DNA of 64,000 nt. Source: Litoreibacter ponti (lineage in GTDB: Bacteria > Pseudomonadota > Alphaproteobacteria > Rhodobacterales > Rhodobacteraceae). The translations under genes were made by a program, and so were the position numbers. Under the pieces are notes generated by a model. It saw only the letters and a program-made list of their open reading frames with translations. It had not been told where the DNA came from and ran no database searches. Below are positions 1 through 7,807 of this stretch, one piece after another (position 1 is the first letter of the stretch; every line of letters starts with the position of its first letter). The DNA is taken from positions 186,001 through 250,000 of the forward strand of contig NZ_QBKS01000001.1 of NCBI RefSeq assembly GCF_003054285.1, given 5' to 3'.

Positions 1-2
1 GC

Positions 3-665
3 TTGGCCAGTCCCGAGACGCTCGTCAGCCTCAGCGGCATCGACGAGATGAAAGGCATCTGCCGTGACGATGCGGGGCGGCTGTGCATCGGCGGGGCCAC
101 GACCCATGCCGAAGTGGCCGCCGATGGCAGCTACCCCGCGCTGTCGGCCATGGCGTCGCACATCGGCGATCCGGCGGTGCGCAACCGCGGCACGATCGGC
201 GGCTCGGTTGCCAATAACGACCCGGCCGCGTGCTACCCGTCTGCGGTGCTGGGCTCCGGTGCGACCGTGGTCACCAACACGCGCGAGATCGCGGCGGACG
301 ACTACTTCCAGGGCATGTTCACCACCGCGCTGGAAGAAGGCGAAATCGTCACCGAGGTGAAATTCCCGGTGCCGGAGAAGGCGAATTACCAGAAGTTCGT
401 GCAACCCGCCTCGCGCTTTGCGCTGGTGGGGGTCTTTGTCGCCAAATTCGCCGATGGCGTGCGGGTGGCTGTGACCGGCGCTTCCGAGGACGGCGTGTTC
501 CGCTGGACCGAAGCGGAAGAGGCGCTGTCGGCGAATTTCGCCGCATCGGCGCTGGACGGGCTGGATGTTTCGGCGGACGGGATGATCTCGGACCTGCACG
601 GCACCGGTGCGTATCGCGCGCATTTGGTGAAGGTGATGACCGGCAGGGCCGTCGCGGCCTGTTAA
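3..665 (+). CDS. CO/xanthine dehydrogenase family FAD-binding (medium) subunit, 5' end missing
   Basis: Partial gene: the reading frame is open to the left edge, so the true start lies upstream. The visible 220 residues carry the FAD-binding signature of molybdopterin dehydrogenase medium subunits (GGATTHAEV, then RNRGTIGGSVANNDPA), followed by the usual C-terminal flavin domain. These subunits pass electrons from the molybdenum and Fe-S subunits to an acceptor through FAD. No molybdenum or Fe-S subunit follows it, so it is the last gene of its operon; that fits the S-L-M order of form II coxSLM operons common in roseobacters, but the substrate cannot be read from this subunit alone. The TAA stop is followed at once by a three-palindrome array. 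Confidence 0.88.
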   Translation: MASPETLVSLSGIDEMKGICRDDAGRLCIGGATTHAEVAADGSYPALSAMASHIGDPAVRNRGTIGGSVANNDPAACYPSAVLGSGATVVTNTREIAADDYFQGMFTTALEEGEIVTEVKFPVPEKANYQKFVQPASRFALVGVFVAKFADGVRVAVTGASEDGVFRWTEAEEALSANFAASALDGLDVSADGMISDLHGTGAYRAHLVKVMTGRAVAAC

Positions 666-669
666 GGAG

Positions 670-744
670 GCAATTTCTCTGTGAGAAATTGCGACCAAAT
701 CCTTATGAAGGATTTGCGATCAGACTTTTCATAAAAGTCTGATC
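670..744. repeat. Tandem palindrome array A (three hairpins, AT-rich type)
   Basis: Three consecutive near-perfect inverted repeats lie between convergent genes. 670-692 has 10-bp arms (GCAATTTCTC) around TGT. 696-716 has 9-bp arms (CAAATCCTT) around ATG. 718-744 has 12-bp arms (GATCAGACTTTT) around CAT, and its right arm runs into the stop codon of the leftward sitD gene. The arms differ between hairpins, so these are not copies of one unit. A bidirectional terminator or 3'-end-stabilising role is likely but inferred. Confidence 0.85.
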
Positions 745-1564
745 ACCCCATCGCGCGCCGCGCCACGCGGCGCGCGTTTAGGAAAGCTGCAACAAAAGCC
801 GCCGTCATCAGCAGCACAATCGTCGGCGCAGGCGCGCTGTCGAGAAAGAAACTCGCGTAAACCCCCAGCACTGACGAGACAGTGGCGATTCCCATCGACA
901 ACCACAGCATCACGCCGAAGCGTTTCGTCAGCAGAAACGCAATCGCGCCCGGCGCCACGAGAAATGCAATCGCCAGGATGATCCCCACCGCGGTCAGCGC
1001 CGCGACGACCACAAGCGAGATCACCGCCAGCAGCCCGAAATGCAGCGCCCGCACCGGCAGGCCCTGGGCGCGGGCCTGTTGCTCGTCAAAGGCATGCAGC
1101 AGCAGATCGCGCCAGAAGAACGCCATCAGCGCCGTGACCACCACCGCGATCACGCCGGTCTGCCACAGATCCGCGGTGCCGATCCCCAGCATGTTGCCAA
1201 AGAGGATATGATCGAGATGCACGTCGCTCTCGATCTTCGTGTACATCACGATCCCCAGCCCAAACATGCCCGAAAACACCACGCCCATCACCGTGTCGCG
1301 CTTCACGCGGCTGTTCTCGTCGATGAACCCGGTGAGCCCGGCGCAGGCCATGCCCGCCAGAAAGGCCCCGATCCCCAGCGGGATCCCCGCGATATAGGCC
1401 AGCACCACCCCCGGCAGCACCGCATGCGAGATGGCGTCGCCCATCAGCGACCAGCCTTTCAGAACCAGAAAGCACGAAAGCAGCCCGGCGGGCACCGCGA
1501 TCATCACCGAGATCAGCATCGCGTTCACCATGAACGGGAACTGGAAGGGCAGGGACCACTCCAT
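743..1564 (-). CDS. sitD: Manganese/iron ABC transporter permease SitD
   Basis: A 273-residue polytopic inner-membrane protein of the ABC-3 (ZnuB/SitC/MntB) permease family, with about eight hydrophobic segments and the family motif LKGWSLMGDAISHAVLPGVVL near residue 40 (quoted in part). It would pair with SitC to form a heterodimeric channel driven by SitB. The reading frame extends further upstream, but MEWSLPFQ is chosen as the start because its ATG shares one base with the sitC stop (TGATG), as expected for translational coupling. It is the last gene of the leftward sitABCD operon, and its stop codon lies inside the third hairpin of array A. Two distinct permease genes argue for Sit rather than the single-permease ZnuABC type. 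Confidence 0.9.
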   Translation of the reverse strand: MEWSLPFQFPFMVNAMLISVMIAVPAGLLSCFLVLKGWSLMGDAISHAVLPGVVLAYIAGIPLGIGAFLAGMACAGLTGFIDENSRVKRDTVMGVVFSGMFGLGIVMYTKIESDVHLDHILFGNMLGIGTADLWQTGVIAVVVTALMAFFWRDLLLHAFDEQQARAQGLPVRALHFGLLAVISLVVVAALTAVGIILAIAFLVAPGAIAFLLTKRFGVMLWLSMGIATVSSVLGVYASFFLDSAPAPTIVLLMTAAFVAAFLNARRVARRAMG

Positions 1565-2409
1565 CACGCCGCCTTCCTGGCACGCGCCCGCGCGGCGAGC
1601 ATCCCATGCTTGGGCGCAAACAGGAAGGCCAGCAGGAACAGCATTGTCTGCAGGCACACGATCACGCCGCCGGTCGCGCCGTCGAGGAAGTAGCTGATAT
1701 ACGCCCCCACCATCGAGCTGCCCGCGCCAATCGCCACGGAGATCGCCAGCAGCCGCGGGAAGCGGTCGGTCAGAAGATACGCGGTCGCCCCGGGCGTCAC
1801 CACCATGGCGATCACCAGAAAGGCGCCCACTGTCTGCAACGCCGCCACGGTCGAGGCGGAGAGCAGCGTGAAGAACATGATCTTCAAAAGGTCCGGGCGC
1901 AGTCCGATGGAGCGCGCGTGGCTCTCGTCAAAGAAGGTGACCATCAGATCCTTCCACTTGGCCAGCAAGATCACCAGCGACACGCCGCCAATCAGCGCCA
2001 GCTGCAGGATATCCCCGGGCGAGATTGCCAGCACATTGCCCATGATGATCGTCTGGATGTTCACAGACGCGGGCGAGAGCGAGATCATGAACAATCCCAG
2101 CCCGAAGAAGGAGGTGAAGATCAGCCCGATGATCGCGTCCTCCTTCAACCCCGTACGCTGGTTCAGAAACAGCATCGCGCCGCCTGCCAACCCGCCCGCA
2201 AAGAACGCTCCAAGCGCGAAGGGCAGGCCCAGCATGTAGGCGGCTGCAACCCCCGGCACGATCGAGTGGCTCAGCGCGTCGCCGATGAGCGACCAGCCTT
2301 TCAGCATCAGGTAGGCCGACAGGAAGGCGCAGACCGCGCCGACCAGCCCCGACACCCAGATGGCGTTGAGCATGTAGCTGTAGGTGAAGGGCTCCAGCAG
2401 CGGGCTCAC
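1564..2409 (-). CDS. sitC: Manganese/iron ABC transporter permease SitC
   Basis: A 281-residue ABC-3 family permease with about eight membrane spans and the paralogous motif LKGWSLIGDALSHSIVPGVA early in the protein. It forms the transmembrane channel together with SitD for divalent metal (manganese, possibly ferrous iron) entering from the periplasmic binding protein SitA. Translation begins at a GTG that overlaps the sitB stop as GTGA, so the two are probably coupled. It ends in an Arg/Ala-rich cytoplasmic tail. Its close similarity to SitD suggests an ancient duplication. Family assignment is firm; metal preference is inferred from SitA. Confidence 0.9.
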   Translation of the reverse strand: MSPLLEPFTYSYMLNAIWVSGLVGAVCAFLSAYLMLKGWSLIGDALSHSIVPGVAAAYMLGLPFALGAFFAGGLAGGAMLFLNQRTGLKEDAIIGLIFTSFFGLGLFMISLSPASVNIQTIIMGNVLAISPGDILQLALIGGVSLVILLAKWKDLMVTFFDESHARSIGLRPDLLKIMFFTLLSASTVAALQTVGAFLVIAMVVTPGATAYLLTDRFPRLLAISVAIGAGSSMVGAYISYFLDGATGGVIVCLQTMLFLLAFLFAPKHGMLAARARARKAA

Positions 2410-3296
2410 TTGTCGGCCACCTCGTCTTCGCGCTCGTCCTCGTCATCGTGGTGGTCGTAGATCACAAACGGCCGCTCATCGTCGGAAATGACCGTCAGGC
2501 GGCGCTTGTCCTCCTCGTCATCGTGCAGATCGGCGCCTTGCATGACGAAGTGGCGCAGCACGCCGCCAAAGGCGCGCTCCAGATTGGCGGAGGTGAAGAC
2601 CTCCTCGGTCGGGCCGTGAGCCAGCACCGTGCCCTTGATCAGGATCGTGCGATCGCAGAATTCCGGCACCGATCCCAGGTTGTGGGTCGAGACTAGCATC
2701 ACCCGGCCTTCGTCGCGCATGTCGTGCAACAGCGCGATGATGGCGTCCTCGGTCTGCACATCGACGCCTGTGAACGGCTCATCCAGCAGCACCACGCGGC
2801 TGTCTTGCGCCAGCGCGCGGGCCAGGAACACGCGCTTTTTCTGCCCGCCCGACAGCTCGCCGATCTGGCGGTGGCGATACTCCAGCATGCCAACCCGCTC
2901 CAGCGCGCGTTCCACCGCTTTGTGATCTGCGGCGCGGGGGATGCGGAAGAAGCCCATATGGCCGTAGCGGCCCATCATCACCACGTCCTCGACCAGCACG
3001 GGGAAGGACCAGTCGACCTCCTCCGCCTGCGGGACGTAAGCCACCGTGTTGGCCCGCAGCGCGTCGCGGACGGTGCCGCCCAGGATCGATATTTCGCCCG
3101 AGGCGGTCGGCACGAACCCCATGATTGCCTTGAACAGTGTCGACTTGCCCGACCCATTCACCCCCACCAGCGCCGCGATGGTGCCTTTCGGCAGCTCGAA
3201 CGAGGCGTCCCGCAAGGCCGTGTGGCCGTTGCGGTAGGTGACGGTGATGTTATGGGCGCACAGGCCGGAGCCGTCCGCCATGGGGATTTCGATCAA
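2406..3296 (-). CDS. sitB: Manganese/iron ABC transporter ATPase SitB
   Basis: ATP-binding subunit that drives metal import through SitC/SitD. Walker A (GVNGSGKST) lies at about residues 45-53, the signature LSGGQKKR and Walker B VVLLDEPFTGVD follow in normal order, and there is an H-loop histidine in VSTHNLG. The chosen start is a TTG whose last bases overlap the sitA stop (TTGA) and which has AGAAGGG upstream; an internal ATG at 3281 is the alternative. Unusual is a C-terminal extension of roughly 45 residues after the nucleotide-binding domain. It is rich in Asp, Glu and His (HDDEEDKRR, YDHHDDEDE) and could bind metal; that is inference. Confidence 0.9.
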   Translation of the reverse strand: MIEIPMADGSGLCAHNITVTYRNGHTALRDASFELPKGTIAALVGVNGSGKSTLFKAIMGFVPTASGEISILGGTVRDALRANTVAYVPQAEEVDWSFPVLVEDVVMMGRYGHMGFFRIPRAADHKAVERALERVGMLEYRHRQIGELSGGQKKRVFLARALAQDSRVVLLDEPFTGVDVQTEDAIIALLHDMRDEGRVMLVSTHNLGSVPEFCDRTILIKGTVLAHGPTEEVFTSANLERAFGGVLRHFVMQGADLHDDEEDKRRLTVISDDERPFVIYDHHDDEDEREDEVADK

Positions 3297-4180
3297 CGTT
3301 CAAGCCCTTCTGCAATGGTCTCCACGGTGACCCGCAACAGGTCCAGATAGGTCGGCACCGGGCCATCCGCCGCACTCAGGCTATCGACGTATAGCACGCC
3401 GCCATAGGCCGCATCGGTTTCCCGCGTGATCTGCTCGGCGGGCGCGGCGGAGACGGTGCTTTCAGAGAAGATGACAGGGATATTGTTCGCGCGCACCGCA
3501 TCAATCACCGCGCGCACCTGGCTGGGCGTGCCTTGGGCGTCGGCGTTGATCGGCCAAAGGTACAGCTCCCGCAGGCCAAGATCGCGGGCGAGGTAGGAAA
3601 ACGCGCCTTCGGACGTGACCAGCCAGCGCCTTTCGTCCGGCAGGGCCTCGATCCGGGCCTTCAAGGGGCCGAGGGCTGCGAGGATTTCCGCCTTATAGGC
3701 CTCCGCGTTCGCGCGGTAGGTATCAGCATTCTCGGGGTCATGTTCCGCAAACCCGGCGGCGATGTTGTCGACGTAGATTTGCGCGGCCTCGACCGACATC
3801 CACGCATGGGGGTTCGGCTTGCCGTCATAGGGGCCTTGGGTGATGCTCATCGGCGCCACCCCGTCGGAGACCGTGATCGAGGGCACGTCGCGCAGGTTGC
3901 CGAAGAACTGCTCGAACCACAGCTCCAGATTGAGCCCGTTCCACAGGATCAGGTCAGCATTCTGCGCGCGCAGGATATCGCGCGGGGTCGGCGCGTAATT
4001 GTGTATTTCGGCGCCGGGCTTGGTGATGCTTTCCACCGTCGCCACGTCCCCCGCGACCCGCGACGCCATGTCGGCGATGACGGTGAAGGTGGTCACAGCC
4101 TTGAACTTCTCGGCGGCATGCACGGGCAGGGCACACAGGGCAAGGATCGCGGCAAGGGCGGCAGGCAGGGCAAGACGCAT
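3293..4180 (-). CDS. sitA: Manganese/iron-binding periplasmic protein SitA
   Basis: A 295-residue cluster A-I (ZnuA/MntC/PsaA) solute-binding protein with a signal peptide at residues 1-22 (cleavage after VHA). The four expected metal ligands can be placed as H60 (AEIHNYAP), H125 (NPHAWMS), E191 (TSEGAFSY) and D266 (YVDSLS). Glutamate rather than histidine at the third position is the known manganese/iron-type ligand set, which together with two permease genes supports SitABCD over zinc-specific ZnuABC. The start at 4180 is chosen because GGAG precedes it and it begins the signal peptide; ten further upstream codons are open but unlikely. First gene of the operon, under a Fur/Mur-like box. 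Confidence 0.92.
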   Translation of the reverse strand: MRLALPAALAAILALCALPVHAAEKFKAVTTFTVIADMASRVAGDVATVESITKPGAEIHNYAPTPRDILRAQNADLILWNGLNLELWFEQFFGNLRDVPSITVSDGVAPMSITQGPYDGKPNPHAWMSVEAAQIYVDNIAAGFAEHDPENADTYRANAEAYKAEILAALGPLKARIEALPDERRWLVTSEGAFSYLARDLGLRELYLWPINADAQGTPSQVRAVIDAVRANNIPVIFSESTVSAAPAEQITRETDAAYGGVLYVDSLSAADGPVPTYLDLLRVTVETIAEGLER

Positions 4181-4216
4181 TTCGGGCTCCGGCGGATTAC
4201 AGAAACTCACCGGTTG

Positions 4217-4236
4217 AATATGAGAATGATTTGCAA
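4217..4236 (-). promoter_or_regulatory. Fur/Mur-type metalloregulator box upstream of sitA
   Basis: Read leftward the site is TTGCAAATCATTCTCATATT, which combines the GCAAAT element of alphaproteobacterial Mur boxes with the AATCATTCTCAT core of classical Fur boxes. It lies about 40 bases before the sitA start, where a repressor would block transcription. Manganese-responsive Mur control of sitABCD is established in related bacteria; its use here is inferred. Confidence 0.6.
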
Positions 4237-4266
4237 CAAGTCAAGGAAGTTGCGATTAATTCGCAG

Positions 4267-4806
4267 CTAGTACAGCAGCTCCCGCTGCTTGAGCTGGCGG
4301 CGCGTGTAGCTCTTGGCGATCGGTCCCCATTCGCCGGCCACGAAATCGCGGTCCTGCGGAAGACACCGCAGCCCGCAGATCTGTACCACCCGGTCCTGCT
4401 CGGGGATCGTCACCCAGAACCGCCCGCCCGGGGTGGAGACGAAGCCCACCACCCCCTCATCGGTGTCAGCGACCAGATCGTTGAAGGACGGCACCTCGCT
4501 GTCGGCATCGGGGTCATAGGCAGCATGGGTGTGGAAGGAGGCGATCGGCTCGATGCTCTCGTCGCGGAAATTGCGCGGCGTGCAGCCATCAAGCCCGCCG
4601 CGGTAGCTCTTGGTCGCAACCAGCTGGCCTTGTGCCGTGCGCCCGATCAGCCCGCAAAACTCGCGCCCGGTCTTGAAGCTGCGGGCCTGCAGCCCGGTCA
4701 GAAGCTGGCGCGCCGTGGCCTGCAGGGTGCGATCCTGCGCAAGTGCGGCGGTGTCAGCCGCGGCCGGTGCCACGGACAAGAGGCAAAGGGCGATCACTCT
4801 CAGCAT
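4267..4806 (-). CDS. Secreted JAMM/DUF4329-like protein
   Basis: A 179-residue protein with a signal peptide (about residues 1-17, ending APAAA). The C-terminal half resembles DUF4329/JAB-type folds: E49 in REFCG, H92 and H94 in FHTH, then S107 and D110 in SFND form a JAMM-like E/HxH/SxxD set, although the spacing between HxH and SxxD is longer than usual. If zinc is bound it could be a periplasmic metallopeptidase or isopeptidase; this is inference and a non-catalytic role is possible. Three cysteines (C51, C75 and a later pair CGLRC) suggest disulfides. It sits on the same strand upstream of sitA, but the Fur/Mur box lies between, so it is probably a separate unit. Confidence 0.65.
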   Translation of the reverse strand: MLRVIALCLLSVAPAAADTAALAQDRTLQATARQLLTGLQARSFKTGREFCGLIGRTAQGQLVATKSYRGGLDGCTPRNFRDESIEPIASFHTHAAYDPDADSEVPSFNDLVADTDEGVVGFVSTPGGRFWVTIPEQDRVVQICGLRCLPQDRDFVAGEWGPIAKSYTRRQLKQRELLY

Positions 4807-4891
4807 GGCTTGAGCCTAGCGCGAAGCGCTGCGCCCTGTCTATATCCGCGGTCCCGGCGTAAGAGGGGGCAGAGACGAAAGGACCAAGCCC

Positions 4892-5575
4892 ATGCAGACC
4901 GACTACATCATCGCCCCGCCGCCCCAGGCCTCCGCGGCCATTGCGGGCAGCGACAGCCGCTTCCCTATCCGCCGCATCTTCTGCGTGGGGCGCAATTATC
5001 TTGAGCATATCCGCGAGATGGGCAATGACGAGCGCGATCCGCCCTTCTACTTCACCAAGCCCGCCGATGCCGTGGTGCCAAGTGCCGCCACGATCCCGTA
5101 TCCGCCCGCCACGCAGGACCTGCATCACGAGGTCGAGCTGGTGCTCGCCATTGGCACGGGCGGGGCCAATATCGCCGAGGCGGACGCCTTGTCCCATGTC
5201 TGGGGCGCCGGGGTGGGGATCGATTTGACCCGCCGTGACCTGCAGGCGCAGGCCAAGAAGGCGGGCCGCCCGTGGGACATGGCCAAGGGGTTCGACAACT
5301 CCGCGCCCTTGGGCCCGCTACACCCGCTCGCGGCACCGGTCGAGAGCGGTCGCATCTGGCTGAAGGTCGGGGGTGAGGCCCGTCAGAACGGCGATCTGTC
5401 CGAGATGATCTGGAGCGCTGCGGAATGTGTCGCGCACCTCTCCACGCTCGTGACCCTAGCGCCGGGCGATCTGATCATGACCGGCACCCCCGCGGGCGTC
5501 GGACCGATCGGTCCGGGCGACAGCCTCAGCGCAGGCATCGACGGCTATGGCGAGGTCTCGGTCACCCTGAGCTGA
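4892..5575 (+). CDS. Fumarylacetoacetate hydrolase family protein (fumarylpyruvate hydrolase-like)
   Basis: A 227-residue single-domain FAH-family enzyme. The family hallmarks are GRNYLEH near the start, the metal-binding acidic cluster HHEVELVLAIG, the DLTRRDLQ segment and the MTGTPAGVGP loop. Such enzymes cleave C-C bonds of acylpyruvates using Mg or Mn; the size and the motif YFTKPADAVV are typical of the fumarylpyruvate/acylpyruvate hydrolase group (gentisate-type or general acylpyruvate breakdown). AAAGGA precedes the ATG at good spacing. No aromatic-degradation genes are adjacent, so the physiological substrate is unknown. Its last 31 bases overlap the convergent MFS gene. Confidence 0.85.
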   Translation: MQTDYIIAPPPQASAAIAGSDSRFPIRRIFCVGRNYLEHIREMGNDERDPPFYFTKPADAVVPSAATIPYPPATQDLHHEVELVLAIGTGGANIAEADALSHVWGAGVGIDLTRRDLQAQAKKAGRPWDMAKGFDNSAPLGPLHPLAAPVESGRIWLKVGGEARQNGDLSEMIWSAAECVAHLSTLVTLAPGDLIMTGTPAGVGPIGPGDSLSAGIDGYGEVSVTLS

Positions 5576-6723
5576 GGCCAAAGCAGCGCCGCAAGGCTCG
5601 CGCCAAGGATCGGCAGGGCCGCCAGCGCCAGCACCGCCCAACCAAAGCCCGCCACGATCGCGCCGCCGCCAAAGGCGCACAGCGTAGCGACCAGCGCCAC
5701 GACCGTGTCATTGGCCCCTTGCACCACCGCGCGCTCTTCGGGCGCGGTGGCCGCCGTCAGCATCGTGGTCGCCCCGATGAAGCCGAAGTTCCAGCCAAGG
5801 CCGAGCACGATCAGCGCGCCGTAGAAATGCGTGGGCGTCAGCCCGCTTGCCGCCCACAGGGCCGAGAGACCCAGCAGCGCAAGCCCAAGCCCCACGATCA
5901 CCCGCGCGCCGAACCGCTTGATGGCAAAGCCCGTGAAGAAGCTCGGGGCGAACATCGCGACGACGTGCCAGCGGATCACGTCCCCCGCCAGCGTCTCCGA
6001 CAGCCCGCAGCTGACCATCGCCAGCGGCGTCGGGGCCATCAGCAGTACCATCACACCCGTCGAGGTGGCCGCCATCAGCACCGCGATCCACACCTCACGC
6101 CGCGCCATCATTGCCGCTGACGCGCGCAGATTGAGCTTGGCGGGTGCGGGCCCGGCGCCGTTGATCCGCACGGCCAGCAGGGGCAGCAGCCCCACAAGGC
6201 ACAGCACCGAGATCGCGGCGTAGGCACCCGCCAGCGGCACCGGCGCGAACAGGTCCTTGGCGACGATGAACAGCTGCGGCCCCACGAAGGCCGCGATCAG
6301 GCCGGAGGTCAGCATCAGCGAGATCGCCACCGGCTGCCAGCGCTCCGGCACGACCTCGGCTGCGGCGAAGCGGAAGTAGTTGAAGCACGCCAGCGCCGCG
6401 CCAAGCGCCATATGCGCGGCGCAGAGCAGCACGAAGCTCGATTGGAACAGCGCGACCAGCCCCATGATCCCGCCGATGCTGGCCAGCACGCCGCCCACGA
6501 CAAAGCCGAACCGCCGCCCGAACCGGCCCATCAACAGCGAAAACGGCCCCGCCGCCACCAGCCCCGCCAGCGTCTGCACGGAAGGCGGGAAGGTCGCGAG
6601 CGCAGGCGAGGGGGCCAGCATCAAGCCCGCCAGTCCACCCAGAATGATCAGCATCGGCATCGCCGCGCCCAGAAGCGTGTTGGCCGATAAAAGCCCGATA
6701 TAGCTGATCGTATCGCGGGTCAT
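5545..6723 (-). CDS. MFS transporter
   Basis: A 392-residue major facilitator with about twelve hydrophobic segments. The MGRFGRRFGF loop between the second and third segments matches the MFS signature region, and a pseudo-repeat (IKRFGARVIVG) appears in the second half. AGGAG lies six bases before the ATG. Substrate unknown. The gene is divergent from the GlxA-type regulator with 76 bases between starts, containing an inverted repeat, so that regulator is a plausible controller. The 3' end overlaps the convergent FAH gene by 31 bases, which is unusual but within the range for compact genomes. Confidence 0.85.
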   Translation of the reverse strand: MTRDTISYIGLLSANTLLGAAMPMLIILGGLAGLMLAPSPALATFPPSVQTLAGLVAAGPFSLLMGRFGRRFGFVVGGVLASIGGIMGLVALFQSSFVLLCAAHMALGAALACFNYFRFAAAEVVPERWQPVAISLMLTSGLIAAFVGPQLFIVAKDLFAPVPLAGAYAAISVLCLVGLLPLLAVRINGAGPAPAKLNLRASAAMMARREVWIAVLMAATSTGVMVLLMAPTPLAMVSCGLSETLAGDVIRWHVVAMFAPSFFTGFAIKRFGARVIVGLGLALLGLSALWAASGLTPTHFYGALIVLGLGWNFGFIGATTMLTAATAPEERAVVQGANDTVVALVATLCAFGGGAIVAGFGWAVLALAALPILGASLAALLWPQLRVTETSP

Positions 6724-6771
6724 GGCGCGCTCCTGTGTCTTGACAGCTCCACCTTTAGCGGCGATCCACTA

Positions 6772-6789
6772 TGTCTGAAATGTCAAACA
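6772..6789. promoter_or_regulatory. Imperfect inverted repeat between MFS and GlxA-type genes
   Basis: TGTCTGA, four bases, TCAAACA: two 7-base half-sites with one mismatch, located 11 bases before the regulator's ATG and about 50 bases before the MFS start. It could be an operator for autoregulation and control of the transporter; nothing beyond symmetry and position supports this. Confidence 0.35.
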
Positions 6790-6799
6790 GGCGTCAAAA

Positions 6800-7807
6800 A
6801 TGGACAACACTGATCTGCGAGATCGTCCCATGCGCAAGATAGATGTGCTGCTCTTCGACGGGGTCAACCTGCTGGACGTCTCCGGCCCGGTGCAGGCCTT
6901 CGCGTCGGCCCATGGGCATTACCGCCACCGCTTCGTAACCCGCGACGGCAAGGCGGTGCGGGCGGGCTGCAGGATGCAGATCACCCCGGACGCCGCCCTC
7001 GCGCCGTCGGACGCCGATCTGCTGATCCCCGGCGGTGCGGTCGACCCGCTTTTGTCCGACGAGGCGCTGATGGCGCAGGTCAGAGCCCGCGCCGCGGGAC
7101 AAGGGCGGCTGATCTCGATCTGCTCGGGCGCGTTGATCTTGGCGCAGGCGGGCCTGCTCGACGGGCGGACCGCGACCACCCATTGGTCGCGCGAGGCGCA
7201 GCTCGCCCGGTATCCGCAGGTCAACTGGGATCTCGACGGCATCTATGCCGAGGACGGCAAGATCTATACCTCGGCGGGCGTCACCACGGGCATCGACCTG
7301 GCCCTGGCGATCATCCGCAGCGATCTTGGCCGTGAGGTGGCGCTTGCCGTCGCGCGCGAGCTGGTCGTGCAATTGCGCCGCACCGGCGGGCAGAGCCAGT
7401 ATGCCATCCACCTCGCCGGCCAGATCAGCGACGACGACAGTCTCGCGGGGGTGATCGAGGCGGTCGTCGCGCACCCCGACCGCGACTGGACGCTTGAGAC
7501 GCTGGCGGGGGAGGCCGGTCTGAACCCGCGCACGCTCGCGCGCCGCTTCCGGCGGGACATGGACCTGTCGCCCGCGCAATTCGTCGAGCGTACCCGGCTC
7601 GATCACGCGCGCGGTTTGCTGTCGGCCAATCTGCCGCTGAAATCCGTCGCCGTTCAGGCGGGGTTCGGCGATCTGCAACGCATGCGTCGCGCGTTCCAGA
7701 AGCGGTTCGGCGTGGGGGCCGCCGATTACGCGCGCCTCTTCCGCGACGACGCCGCATCTTCAATTCCGGCGCAATCCGGTCCATATGGGCAGCATGTTGA
7801 ACGCTGA
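6800..7807 (+). CDS. GlxA-family transcriptional regulator (DJ-1/PfpI domain plus AraC HTH)
   Basis: A 335-residue regulator. The N-terminal DJ-1/PfpI-like amidotransferase domain (about 13-185) retains the elbow cysteine C108 in SICSGAL. The C-terminal AraC-type DNA-binding domain (about 230-325) shows two HTH units, with LAGEAGLNPRTLARRF and VAVQAGFGDLQRMRRAF. Such proteins activate or repress genes for small-molecule catabolism, for example nitrogen compounds. The start is uncertain: ATG 6800 is used, but ATG 6830 (MRKIDVLLFDG) begins exactly at the conserved domain. The 3' end overlaps dusA by about 20 bases. The divergent MFS gene is the obvious candidate target. Confidence 0.85.
   Translation: MDNTDLRDRPMRKIDVLLFDGVNLLDVSGPVQAFASAHGHYRHRFVTRDGKAVRAGCRMQITPDAALAPSDADLLIPGGAVDPLLSDEALMAQVRARAAGQGRLISICSGALILAQAGLLDGRTATTHWSREAQLARYPQVNWDLDGIYAEDGKIYTSAGVTTGIDLALAIIRSDLGREVALAVARELVVQLRRTGGQSQYAIHLAGQISDDDSLAGVIEAVVAHPDRDWTLETLAGEAGLNPRTLARRFRRDMDLSPAQFVERTRLDHARGLLSANLPLKSVAVQAGFGDLQRMRRAFQKRFGVGAADYARLFRDDAASSIPAQSGPYGQHVER

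Noticed and set aside
743..4180. Zinc-specific ZnuABC
   Set aside because: Two different permease genes and a Glu at the third ligand position of the binding protein fit SitABCD better.
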